Below, in pieces: positions 34,607 through 42,818 of a DNA stretch of 64,000 bases. A program made the position numbers and the translations under genes. This DNA comes from Candidatus Nitrosocosmicus arcticus (GTDB lineage: Archaea; Thermoproteota; Nitrososphaeria; Nitrososphaerales; Nitrososphaeraceae): the NCBI RefSeq assembly GCF_007826885.1, contig NZ_ML675585.1, positions 62,001-126,000 of the forward strand, in the 5' to 3' direction. The stretch's first letter is position 1. Every line of letters begins with the position of its first letter. A model generated the notes under the pieces. It was not told where the DNA came from and made no database searches. It was given only the letters and a program-made list of their open reading frames with translations.

Positions 34607-35131
34607 TCAAGGTTGAACATTAAAAACGGTATCAATTATACAAGTTTTAGTTTCGTCAGGATGTATAACCCCGGAACAACCCTCTCCATTTGTTATATGA
34701 GAATATTGTCCAATCAGACCATTATTTGGTGTCTGTGTGACCTTATAACTACCGATTCCTAGTTTTACGTCAACTACTTCTTCAGACCCAGGGAAAGTAT
34801 CTGGTGTCTGATGGTTCCCATCTACTCTGACGGTGTAATCGGAAGCCCTCGCATCAAAATCGTTTCCTGGTATATTATTCATATCAGTAATGACATTAAG
34901 ATATCCAAATTCTATTCCCTCTCCTTGAGGTTCTGTAGATCAGGTATCTCCTTTGTCACCCTCAGGTCCTTATTCTGCAGGACTTGAAGAGCCATTAGTA
35001 TCAAAATTGAAGCCATTCGGCCCCACAAAGTTAAATGACAAGGCCGCTATAGCCTTCGAAGATAATGCAGCACTAGTAAACAGAGAGAATAATAATAGAG
35101 AGGTAAAAGCAAGTATCGAGATTCTTGGCAT
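34607..35131 (-). pseudogene. Secreted collagen-like protein with two in-frame stops
   Basis: Read through, one frame gives a 174-codon protein. It begins with a signal peptide (MPRISILAFTSLLLFSLFTS, then SSKAIAALSF) and continues with FVGPNGFNFD. A collagen-like G-x-y stretch (GPEGDKGDT) follows, then a beta domain (EFGYLNVITDMNNIPGNDFD, DYTVRVDGN, VKLGIGSYKVTQTPNN) with a Cys pair near the end. Stops are TAA at 34970-34972, before the collagen stretch, and TGA at 34940-34942, after it. Two different stops argue for decay, not recoding. The 91-aa frame left after the second stop may still look like a gene. Confidence 0.75.
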
Positions 35132-35250
35132 AAAAAGTTATCATTCATTTCAGAATAAATTGATTTCAAAATTTTTACTCTATGATTTTATAGTAATTGA
35201 GTATTTCAGGCTGTAAGACCCAATATCCTCTAAGTTTTCTGGTTGTATTA

Positions 35251-35718
35251 TTAGTTGAGTCGAATCTCCCAGGTCATTTCTGTTTTGTTAACAGAGTATT
35301 TGGATCCTAACTTTGTAACTATTTTTGCTCCAGGGTAGAAATTAGAAGCGAATTCACCAAATTCATTTGCATTCTTGACACATTCTTCAGAATTTGACTG
35401 ATTGGACCTCGATGAAGATTGTCCATTGTTCCCTTGTTGTGGACTGTAATCATTTCCTGATGACGAACATGCAGTAACCCCAGAATTATATCCCGTCATG
35501 AAGTCTGCTGTATGTAATGATGGACCTCTCTCATCTTGGTTTATGTGCCTATCAGATGGACTTGATATCTCTGCGTCATCACAGCCATGATTATAGCCAG
35601 AATCATACGGACTTATAGCAGACAGTTGAACGGCACTCAGGGATGGTGAAAGCATTAATGCACAAATAATAGAAAATACCATTAGTGGTAATGTATATAC
35701 TATAATAGACATCAACAT
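35251..35718 (-). CDS. Exported protein, 155 aa
   Basis: A signal peptide covers residues 1-30 (MVFSIICALMLSPSLSAVQL). The mature part begins SPYDSGYNHGCDDAEISSPS and contains DFMTGYNSGVTAC, a pattern repeated among thaumarchaeal exported proteins, with Cys in both halves. A Gln/Ser/Asn-rich linker separates a C-terminal domain with one Cys. Role unknown. It lies inside the tRNA-Ala element. Confidence 0.65.
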   Translation of the reverse strand: MLMSIIVYTLPLMVFSIICALMLSPSLSAVQLSAISPYDSGYNHGCDDAEISSPSDRHINQDERGPSLHTADFMTGYNSGVTACSSSGNDYSPQQGNNGQSSSRSNQSNSEECVKNANEFGEFASNFYPGAKIVTKLGSKYSVNKTEMTWEIRLN

Positions 35719-35990
35719 GGTTATACAAACAGCTGTTTAGGTATTGTTTTTTCCTGGCATATATTATCAATTATACGCACTTATGAAAAGAAGTGGCCGC
35801 GCAGATACGAGTTAAGGAACCCAACGCCTAAGCACCTTATCAAAACTTTTTTCTAAATATGAGGCTTTAATACAAGTTAAAGAACCGATACCAATATTAT
35901 CCCCACCCAGTCCATCTAATTTTTATGTAATTGAAGTTTCTTGTAATTTTTTACCAAAACCTTTATTGTCAACGTTGTACATGTAAAGTC

Positions 35991-37547
35991 ATGTCAGAGT
36001 CAACAACAGAGAGTCGAAGTGGCAAAACTGCGACTCAACAACAAAGAGCTTTAGTCTTTCAGGGTGGTGGGGCTTTAGGAGCTTATGAAGCAGGAATCTA
36101 TAAGGCATTGTATGAAGGCCTTAAGTCAGAAGTAAATGAAATTAGACCCCTATTTGATATAGTAGCCGGTACTTCCGCAGGCGCAATAAACGCAACCTTG
36201 ATAGTTAACCATTTTTTACAAAACAAGGAAAAGATGAATCCTTGGGAAGGGTCAGCTGAAATACTTTATCAATATTGGCAAGATGTTTCAACAAATACTT
36301 TGCAGTATGAAAATCCGTTTATGAAGGGCTGGTTAGAAGCTTCTTCTTTTTTAAGAGAGGGATTCAATAACTTTTGGGTCAATGCATTAAGGCCTTTTGA
36401 CGGTTACTTTGGTAATATTAGAGAACAATCACCATTCTTGCCTTCCTATTATTTGTGGCCTGATAGATTGGGGAGTTTAGCCTCAACTGAGGCTTTTAGG
36501 AGATACTGGTCATGGTATCAGTTCTCTTATCTTCCGTGGGGTACTCATAACGTTCTGTCTCCTCCCATATACCAACCGGATTTTAGATTTCTAAATCCTT
36601 CTAATTACATGCTACGATTTGATAATTCCCCTATTGTTAAAACGATTCGAAAGTTTTGGGATGATTCAAAAAATCCAATTAAGACTGACGAAGGTCAACC
36701 AAGGCTCTTGTTGGTAGGTGTAGATGTACAAGATGCAACAACCATAACTTTTGATAGCTATCCAAAGAAGCATAAGCAAAGAATGTCCGTATATGGCGAT
36801 GATGATAGTAAATTAAAGCATGTAATAGAATATCCGGATGGCATAAAGATGGAACACCTCCTTACTACCATGTCCTCTCATCTGAGGTACAAATTCCCAG
36901 AACTGCTAGCTATTACAGGCGAAGTCATCGATGATAAAATTCCGGAAGGAAAACAGAATGATAGAATATTTATGGATGGTTATTATCTTAGTAATACGCC
37001 TTTAAGAGAAGTTATTCAATCACACAGGGACTATTGGTATAAGGTTAAGGGTTTGAAGGATAATGTTCCGCCCTTAGAAGTGTATATAGGCGATTTGTAC
37101 CCCACCAAAGAGCAAGGAATCCCTGAAGACCCGGATTCTATCAATAACAGGGTTCAGAATATTTTATTTCATGATAAATCAAAATATGATGAAAAGGTAA
37201 CAGCGATGGTATCTGATTATGTGAACATAATAAACTCTCTAATGGATATGATTAGGTCAGACCGCAATTATTCATCAAACGACTATATTTACAGAGATTT
37301 GAAAAAACCATTAGCTAACAAGATAGTTAGTATAAGTAGAAATGGCGATACAAGAGAAATAAGAAAACTCATTGAGGGAAGAGTAACGATAAATAAATTA
37401 CAAAGAATAGGATATGGAGAGGGTCAATCTTTAGAGAATAGCAATGATATTAATGGGAAAGCATTTGATTTCTCGAGAAAAACAATAAATGATTTAATAA
37501 ATCAGGGAAGCGAAGATACAAAAGCTCAGTGTGATTTCCAACCCTGA
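35991..37547 (+). CDS. Patatin-like phospholipase, 518 aa
   Basis: A serine lipid acyl hydrolase. It has the oxyanion motif FQGGGALGAYEAG near residue 25, the nucleophile elbow GTSAG near residue 60, and the catalytic Asp in MDGYYLSNTP near residue 328: a complete Ser-Asp dyad. A large insertion rich in aromatics separates the two. I start at MSESTTESRS because the longer frame adds a short Cys-rich leader with no sense. No signal peptide. It is the main cargo of the tRNA-Ala element. Patatin proteins can act in membrane lipid turnover or as effectors in anti-phage systems; no partner genes are seen here. Confidence 0.88.
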   Translation: MSESTTESRSGKTATQQQRALVFQGGGALGAYEAGIYKALYEGLKSEVNEIRPLFDIVAGTSAGAINATLIVNHFLQNKEKMNPWEGSAEILYQYWQDVSTNTLQYENPFMKGWLEASSFLREGFNNFWVNALRPFDGYFGNIREQSPFLPSYYLWPDRLGSLASTEAFRRYWSWYQFSYLPWGTHNVLSPPIYQPDFRFLNPSNYMLRFDNSPIVKTIRKFWDDSKNPIKTDEGQPRLLLVGVDVQDATTITFDSYPKKHKQRMSVYGDDDSKLKHVIEYPDGIKMEHLLTTMSSHLRYKFPELLAITGEVIDDKIPEGKQNDRIFMDGYYLSNTPLREVIQSHRDYWYKVKGLKDNVPPLEVYIGDLYPTKEQGIPEDPDSINNRVQNILFHDKSKYDEKVTAMVSDYVNIINSLMDMIRSDRNYSSNDYIYRDLKKPLANKIVSISRNGDTREIRKLIEGRVTINKLQRIGYGEGQSLENSNDINGKAFDFSRKTINDLINQGSEDTKAQCDFQP

Positions 37548-37604
37548 AGGAAAATATCCGGATAATTCTCCATTTTTGTTAAGACCTTAACTAATATCGA
37601 TATT

Positions 37605-37620
37605 AATCCCACCCGGTCCA
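37605..37620 (+). repeat. 16-bp copy of the tRNA-Ala 3' end (attR)
   Basis: AATCCCACCCGGTCCA is identical to the last 16 bases of the tRNA-Ala gene at 34290-34305. Identity ends exactly after A73 on the right and within the T-loop on the left. It closes the 3.3-kb element. Confidence 0.85.
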
Positions 37621-37886
37621 TTGTATTTTTGCTGTTTTATAAAACAAAATAAGATAGAGAATGAGAAAATGTTAATCGAATATAAAATTACAACAATAAC
37701 AGAAAATTCAGATAAAAAAAATTTGAAGAAATTCACCGGGAAGGAAAAGTTAGAAATATGACGACCAATCGGATTGTTATGAATTAAATTACATCAGAAT
37801 ATTGAAAGATACATAATTCAATAACAACTTTAACTATTCAACTCTTGCTTAACGTTTATAAGTATTATTTGAACATATAATTATAA
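37621..37886. other. Intergenic right of the small element
   Basis: AT-rich. A 31-codon frame starting near 37669 (MLIEYKITTITENSDKKNLK) could be a truncated gene end, but is too short to support. The promoter of the response regulator should lie near 37860. Confidence 0.35.
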
Positions 37887-38270
37887 TTGAACTTATTGAC
37901 TATCGATGATAATATAGACACCACAGAGGCATTGACTGATTATTGTAATATGCATGGGATAGATAGTAAGGTTGTCAATGAGGGTCAAAAAGGGTTATTT
38001 GAGATACAAAAGCGTGAATATGATGTTATATTTTTAGACATAGCGATACCTGAATACACGGGATTTGATATTCTAAGGCAATTGAAAAAACAAAATGTAC
38101 GGCATAAATCCATAGTAATAATAACCGCATTGAATTTGAAGATGGAGGATTTCAGTGACTATGTGGATGTTGGAGTCAAAGAAATACTGAAAAAACCGAT
38201 AGGACTTGACTGCCTTGATGAGGTACTCCAAAGAAATATGAAAAATGTTAGACAGCCCTTTCTATCATAA
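37887..38270 (+). CDS. Stand-alone response regulator receiver protein, 127 aa
   Basis: A CheY-like receiver domain with no output domain. It has the acidic pair D7-D8 (LLTIDDN), phospho-acceptor D51 (FLDIAIP), T80 and K103 (KKP): a complete phosphorylation site. Start is TTG, with no ATG nearby. No kinase gene lies beside it, so its partner is elsewhere. It may pass a phosphate signal by protein contact. Confidence 0.85.
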   Translation: MNLLTIDDNIDTTEALTDYCNMHGIDSKVVNEGQKGLFEIQKREYDVIFLDIAIPEYTGFDILRQLKKQNVRHKSIVIITALNLKMEDFSDYVDVGVKEILKKPIGLDCLDEVLQRNMKNVRQPFLS

Positions 38271-38456
38271 ATTAAAATAATATTTTTAGATGGAAATGAT
38301 AATATTAAATGTCGAATGAGTTAATAAAGCGTTAGTAGTCTCCCGCGCAGTTCGTGGAATTTAGGTTTCGTTACATCCCAGTACTTGACTTGAATACAAG
38401 TTTCAATAATAGATTTTATAAAAAGATTTTAGTTTGGAGTGATTCAATCAATAACA

Positions 38457-40166
38457 ATGTCGATTTCAGCTTTTGTAAAGACGACTGCATTGTATAGCAT
38501 CTTTATAGTTTCATTTCTAATTATATTTCAAACCTCAAGCAACATCGCGTATGTTCTAGGTAGCACCATAGAAAATCCTCATAGAAGCTCAATGGCCAGC
38601 TCAAATACATCTTTTCAATTACACGACCTCAAACCAGAGGATCTAAAAAAACATTTTGAAACAGGTATGGAAGAAAGTAATAGAGATAACTGGATATTTG
38701 TCAACCACGATATTTATGGGACCAGGAACAGTAATCAAACTCAGATTGACGAATCCAACGTGGGAGATCTAAAAGTAAAATGGAGACTAAATAATACATT
38801 TGAAATCCAAGACCCTCCTATAATAGTAAATGAGAGTGGTTATTTTCAGGATTACATTGGAAACCTCGTTGCTTTTGATACTTTAACTGGAAACATTAAA
38901 TGGAAACTCGATTTAGATGGAGGCCCCACAATGGGTCTATATTTTTCAGATGGAATAATTTATGCTACCATAGGAACTAAGGCTAAAATTATTTCGGTTG
39001 ACTCTACGGATGGAAAAACATTGTGGCAGTCCCCGAAATTAGGAGACATAGGTTTAGGATATGCCATAAATTCACCTCCTTTGATTTGGAACGATTATGT
39101 AATCGCAGGATCTGGCGGTAGTGGATTACCCCCTGGCAAGGGATTTGTAAAGGGTAACATAACGGCTCTAAACAAAACAGACGGGAGCATGCTATGGAAT
39201 ATTGAAACAACTACTGGAGAATGGGTTGAAAAAGGTAAAAATCCACCCAATGGGGGAGCAACAGCTTGGTCAGGTGGCTCAATTGATGTGGAAACAGGAA
39301 TTGCCTATATTCCCTTGGGTAGTGCTTCCCCGAATTTCAACGCTTCAACAAGACAATTACCCAATCTCTATTCTAATCACATGGTAGCAGTAGATATTAA
39401 GGAAGGCAAAATCATCTGGGCAACTCCATTTATTGCTCATGGAACAGTTTTGAACATTCAAGTTCCAGACACGCATGATTGGGATACTTCTTGGGGAAGT
39501 AGTGTAAGTAATGTAAAATACGAAAATGGGTCATCTAAAAAAATAGTGATAGGGCATGACAAAATGGGCAACGTAATTGCAATGGATGCACTGACTGGGG
39601 AAGAAATATGGTGGAAAACATTGGGAAAACAAATTAACATTAACAGCCTACCCTCGCCCTCAGGGAGCGAAATGATTTGGTCATACGGAATTTATAATTA
39701 TCATGCAGTAGATGAAGACACCGTGTACATAACTGCAACTAATAGAGGGCTTAATTTTTTTACTGATGGGCTAAGCGGGCATAAAGAGGATCCCGAAAAC
39801 TCGATAGAGCAGGGACTAGTTAATGGTACCATATATGCCCTAGATAAAAAATCAGGTGTCATTAAATGGAAGATTGACACTGATTATCCACCCAGAGTTT
39901 CTCCTTTGGTGTCAAAAGGGGTTGTTTACACCGGTTACATCAAGTTCGGTGAAAACGATAGGACAGGTATTATTTTGGCACTAGACAAGAACAGTGGGGA
40001 AAAACTATGGGAATATGATGTTCGAGGCTCTATCTCTCCGGTCGGAGCATCTATTGGGAACGGAATGCTTTTTGTCCCTACTGACAAAGTTAACCTTTAT
40101 CCAAACGAAGGGGAAGGGAAAGAGATAGGAGGTTCGATCGTAGCATTCACGCCGACTAATAATTAA
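38457..40166 (+). CDS. Exported quinoprotein-like (PQQ) dehydrogenase, 569 aa
   Basis: The signal peptide spans residues about 5-35. The mature protein is an eight-bladed propeller of PQQ-dependent dehydrogenases. It shows DNWIFVNHDIYGTRNSNQTQ (like W-P-x-Y-G-x-D-x-x-N-x-R), repeated AFDTLTGNIKWK / ALDKKSGVIKWK blade motifs (W-docking), GGATAWSGGSIDVETGIAYI, and DTHDWDTSWG. It probably faces outside the membrane and may oxidise an alcohol or sugar. The Cys-Cys ring of methanol dehydrogenases is missing. I start at the ATG seven codons after the GTG, which fits the signal peptide and the TATA stretch at 38413-38422. Confidence 0.75.
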   Translation: MSISAFVKTTALYSIFIVSFLIIFQTSSNIAYVLGSTIENPHRSSMASSNTSFQLHDLKPEDLKKHFETGMEESNRDNWIFVNHDIYGTRNSNQTQIDESNVGDLKVKWRLNNTFEIQDPPIIVNESGYFQDYIGNLVAFDTLTGNIKWKLDLDGGPTMGLYFSDGIIYATIGTKAKIISVDSTDGKTLWQSPKLGDIGLGYAINSPPLIWNDYVIAGSGGSGLPPGKGFVKGNITALNKTDGSMLWNIETTTGEWVEKGKNPPNGGATAWSGGSIDVETGIAYIPLGSASPNFNASTRQLPNLYSNHMVAVDIKEGKIIWATPFIAHGTVLNIQVPDTHDWDTSWGSSVSNVKYENGSSKKIVIGHDKMGNVIAMDALTGEEIWWKTLGKQININSLPSPSGSEMIWSYGIYNYHAVDEDTVYITATNRGLNFFTDGLSGHKEDPENSIEQGLVNGTIYALDKKSGVIKWKIDTDYPPRVSPLVSKGVVYTGYIKFGENDRTGIILALDKNSGEKLWEYDVRGSISPVGASIGNGMLFVPTDKVNLYPNEGEGKEIGGSIVAFTPTNN

Positions 40167-40178
40167 TTGATTCAACCT

Positions 40179-40457
40179 TTATTTTTTTTCTTCAGTGGAA
40201 CATTCTAAACAACATAATGAAATAGAATTTGATTTGTTATTTTTATATTTAATGGTACAGCTCTTGCATTGATCAAATGGACAATAATCACACTTTCTAA
40301 GTTCATTATCGCAAATGATTTTTGTACACAATCTACAAAAACTAAAGTGTTTATTGCAAATTGTATTATTACAGTAATAACATCTTTTTATTTCCTGACC
40401 CCTAGTCACATCGATGTTCTTTTCACATACTATACAGATTTTCTTAGCGGGAGGCAT
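40179..40457 (-). CDS. Cysteine-rich zinc-finger protein, 92 aa
   Basis: Sixteen cysteines in paired knuckles (CIVCEKN, CYYCNNTIC, CRLCTKIIC, CDYCPFDQC, CCLEC) with one His in the second finger (NKHFSFC) suggest three or four zinc sites in a cross-brace arrangement. There is no DNA-binding helix of known type. It could mediate protein contacts. Converges with the quinoprotein gene, 12 bp apart. Confidence 0.65.
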   Translation of the reverse strand: MPPAKKICIVCEKNIDVTRGQEIKRCYYCNNTICNKHFSFCRLCTKIICDNELRKCDYCPFDQCKSCTIKYKNNKSNSISLCCLECSTEEKK

Positions 40458-40987
40458 TTTTGATCAGATTCCTTTCTTGCATCGTATTAATTATAGTACT
40501 TAGATAGTTAATTTACTTTATTCATATAACTAATTGAGTGATCTAACCAGACCAAGGAGGTATTTGGATTAGTAGAATTGTTTGGTATGACCATTTACAG
40601 GAATTTTCAGATTTGAATATTAAAGCAAATAACAATCCAAAATGCATGGTATGAAGTCGAAATGCAGTGCTTATAACCATTGTAATCTAATTTGTCTGTT
40701 TGTCGTCGCTTGCTCGGTTCCCGCGGGGTCTTACGGATTAGATGGGTGTTTCACTTTGCAATTAAAAACGATAAACTCTTTTTAATCATTTATGCACTTT
40801 CAGCATCTTTTTGAATAGGGGCTTTAAATGATTTAGAATCGTATAGATTAATTATAAACTAAAATCTAATCGACATTTCTATTTGATCTTTATGGTAGAA
40901 AGAAATCCCTGATAAGATTTTTGGTTTAATTGTACGGCCTCATCTTAAGAATTTTAAATAAATTAAAAAACCTATCAAACATTGATA
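40458..40987. other. Intergenic with a GC-rich structured stretch
   Basis: No gene. The GC-rich island at 40685-40743 is listed as a candidate RNA. The right end is AT-rich promoter-like sequence for the exported protein at 40988. Confidence 0.5.
40685..40743 (+). ncRNA. Candidate structured RNA
   Basis: ATCTAATTTGT (40685-40695) pairs with ACGGATTAGAT (40733-40743) over 11 positions, two of them G-U. Inside is a 37-nt loop with a CCC-GC-GGG hairpin. The stretch is clearly more GC-rich than its surroundings. No known family recognised. Confidence 0.4.
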
Positions 40988-41332
40988 ATGAAGAATATTA
41001 TGATGATTACTATGATTACTATGATTACGTTATTTTCGATTATAAATACCAATTATGTTTTTGCAGATAATAAAGATCCGGAAACTCAAACTAAGGAGGG
41101 CACAGATGAACAAACCAGAGATCTTGTTCAAGATAATTACCAAAACAATCAATGTAGAGACGAATCAAAATGCGAAAATCAATCACTCGAACAATTGAAT
41201 AATCAAATTAATCAATGTAGGGAAGGTGCAAACTGCGTCAATGAATCAGTTTCTAACATATTCGTATGCGAGGAGAGATCCTTGTGTTTGATACAATATG
41301 AAGGACCATTCGAATTGCTAAATCCATATTAA
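40988..41332 (+). CDS. Small exported Cys-rich protein, 114 aa
   Basis: The signal peptide contains an odd repeat, MMITMITMITLFSI, coded by a tandem ATGATTACT array, and ends near VFADNK. The mature protein has two matching units, NQCRDESKCENQSLEQ and NQCREGANCVNESVSN, and a third Cys pair (CEERSLC). The regular pairs point to disulphides outside the cell. Unknown function. Confidence 0.6.
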   Translation: MKNIMMITMITMITLFSIINTNYVFADNKDPETQTKEGTDEQTRDLVQDNYQNNQCRDESKCENQSLEQLNNQINQCREGANCVNESVSNIFVCEERSLCLIQYEGPFELLNPY

Positions 41333-41847
41333 ATTCGGCTCAAATTACCAAGTTTCGGTTTTCATGTTGAGGAAATTTTCTTTATAGGAACATAGACGCG
41401 GATGTTTCTACCAAGCCTTTTAGAAATCTTTTCCCCTCTTTTTTGAGGTATTTCTATTAAATGTTATATAAGGTACAAGTACAGCAACCTTTTTTATCTT
41501 TATTAGAGTCCCGTCCTCTTCCAGCCATTCATAAATTCTCCATAGGTCCTTTTTATGGATTCAATCTTTATAATAGTAAGTTCAAACGTATTCCGCTGAG
41601 CGATTTTCAAAAAGCATAAATACTAAATATTGTATTAAACCATGCACATTCTATTTTGAATGTTTGTTGATGATGGGAACGAATAGACCCCATTTTCAAA
41701 TATTACGCACAGAATGAGTTTAATATTAACTGCACTTGCTACAATTATAACCTAATATGTTTTGACCAAAATTACGGACCAAAAACCTATTGAATTATTC
41801 TCAATTCATTACAAAGGTTTAAAAAATTATAGGAATCCAGTAAGGGT
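41333..41847. other. Intergenic with a broken gene
   Basis: This stretch holds the frameshifted gene at 41362-41610; the remaining bases show no coding signal. Confidence 0.4.
41362..41610 (-). pseudogene. Small gene with two frameshifts, unknown
   Basis: Three frames in succession give one continuous-looking protein. First KIAQRNTFELTIIKIESIK, then KDLWRIYEWLEEDGTLIKIK with KVAVLVPYITFNRNTSKKRG, then EKISKRLGRNIRVYVPIKKI. Each piece has good protein character and they join without gap or overlap. A TTG at 41610 could be the start. The gene appears to have been broken by two small indels. Family unknown. Confidence 0.45.
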
Positions 41848-42018
41848 ATGAAAGTACAACAATTAATTTGTGACCAATGCAAGATTGTATTACTAGAGAA
41901 GGATTCAAAGCATCTGAATGACGAAAAATTTCCGATAACCGAGGAGGAAGCCAAGATGATTGATAGGGATCACAGAGGTCATGAATGCCATATTGAATTG
42001 GTTGAAAAATTTGCATAA
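41848..42018 (+). CDS. Small zinc-binding protein, 56 aa
   Basis: Begins MKVQQLICDQCKIVLLEKDS and ends with DRDHRGHECHIELVEKFA. One Cys-x2-Cys and a later His/Cys cluster (HRGHECH) could hold a zinc. Short, but start, stop and composition are convincing, and a family of such proteins seems present in this genome (compare 26430 and 42202). Confidence 0.6.
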   Translation: MKVQQLICDQCKIVLLEKDSKHLNDEKFPITEEEAKMIDRDHRGHECHIELVEKFA

Positions 42019-42201
42019 AATCACTCAAGCATAAACAAATACCTTTAATTAGAAATAAACACAAAAGGGATTGGCAATGAAGAAAAATTTTGATGATATC
42101 GATGATTAAAAAATGTTATCCCTCGGAGCCAAATAGCAAAAACAGCGGAATATGAATGGCCATTTATCCAAAAATTTGGTAAAACAAATATCGTACTAAA
42201 T

Positions 42202-42381
42202 CTACGATCCTAAGTACTCTGCTTTGTGTTCTTCACTACAAAAATAATCGATTTTTTTTACTCCCAGATTTGAGTCACCATTAACATGAGGCCAAGCCTG
42301 AGTGTGTGCTATTTCTCGACCGCATAATGCACAATGAATTATCCTTTCGTCAAAATCCTTATCATCGTCAAGATTATTCAC
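42202..42381 (-). CDS. Small zinc-binding protein, 59 aa, GTG start
   Basis: Reads NNLDDDKDFDERIIHCALCG, REIAHTQAWPHVNGDSNLG and IDYFCSEEHKAEYLG. The CALCG and FCSEEH pairs make a TRASH- or YHS-like zinc knuckle. The start is GTG; no ATG fits. Faces the HNH-like gene across 85 bp (divergent). Confidence 0.55.
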   Translation of the reverse strand: MNNLDDDKDFDERIIHCALCGREIAHTQAWPHVNGDSNLGVKKIDYFCSEEHKAEYLGS

Positions 42382-42466
42382 AGATTAATCCATTTGAACT
42401 AGACCTTATATAATCTAGATTACTAAACAAAGAATTTATGTAAGATAACTAAAGAAGATAGATATA

Positions 42467-42760
42467 TTGTCTTTCTTTGGAAATGCATCAGGTAATAATA
42501 GTAAGAAACGTGACAAGTACAAAGAATTAACACTTGCGATAAAGCAAATTGTACTTGAAAGGTCAAAGTATAGGTGTCAGGAATGTTCAAAGAAATTATC
42601 TGGAACAAATCAACCCAATTTTATCCATATAAATGGATCAAAAAAGGATAACAAACCAGAAAACTTACGAGCTGTTTGTCCTGAATGTTATGAAGGTAAT
42701 GCACCGAAGAACAACGGAAATATGTTCTCTTCAATCAAAAAAATATTTTCAAAACCATAG
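42467..42760 (+). CDS. HNH-like zinc protein, 97 aa
   Basis: A degenerate HNH fold: CQECSKKLSGTNQPNFIHIN, then DNKPENLRAVCPECY. The two Cys pairs form the zinc ribbon, and HIN plus N-L are the positions of the HNH motif. The first catalytic His is replaced or shifted (FIHIN), so nuclease action is uncertain. Start is TTG. Flanks are Lys-rich. Confidence 0.65.
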   Translation: MSFFGNASGNNSKKRDKYKELTLAIKQIVLERSKYRCQECSKKLSGTNQPNFIHINGSKKDNKPENLRAVCPECYEGNAPKNNGNMFSSIKKIFSKP

Positions 42761-42818
42761 ATCCACCCTTAAAACTTTTTTTTTAAGAAATTATTTCACT
42801 TTCTAACCGGTAATGGGT

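Larger units (their letters stand above)
34290..37620. mobile_element. Small integrated element in tRNA-Ala
   Basis: An exact 16-bp direct repeat (AATCCCACCCGGTCCA) marks both ends: the 3' end of the intact tRNA-Ala gene and a solitary copy at 37605-37620. This is the usual footprint of integrase-mediated insertion. The 3.3 kb between holds a broken collagen-like gene, an exported protein and a patatin-like phospholipase. There is no integrase gene or fragment that I can see. It is either a decayed element or one moved in trans. Confidence 0.7.

Noticed and set aside
34952-34990. Possible stop-codon recoding in the collagen-like gene
   Set aside because: The two interrupting stops are different (TAA and TGA) and no recoding structure is visible, so decay is simpler.
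34953-35216. An 87-codon plus-strand frame
   Set aside because: It lies antisense to the collagen-like pseudogene, whose signal peptide and domain pattern are much more convincing.
41819-42064. An 81-codon minus-strand frame
   Set aside because: Antisense to the small zinc protein at 41848-42018, which has better start and motif support.
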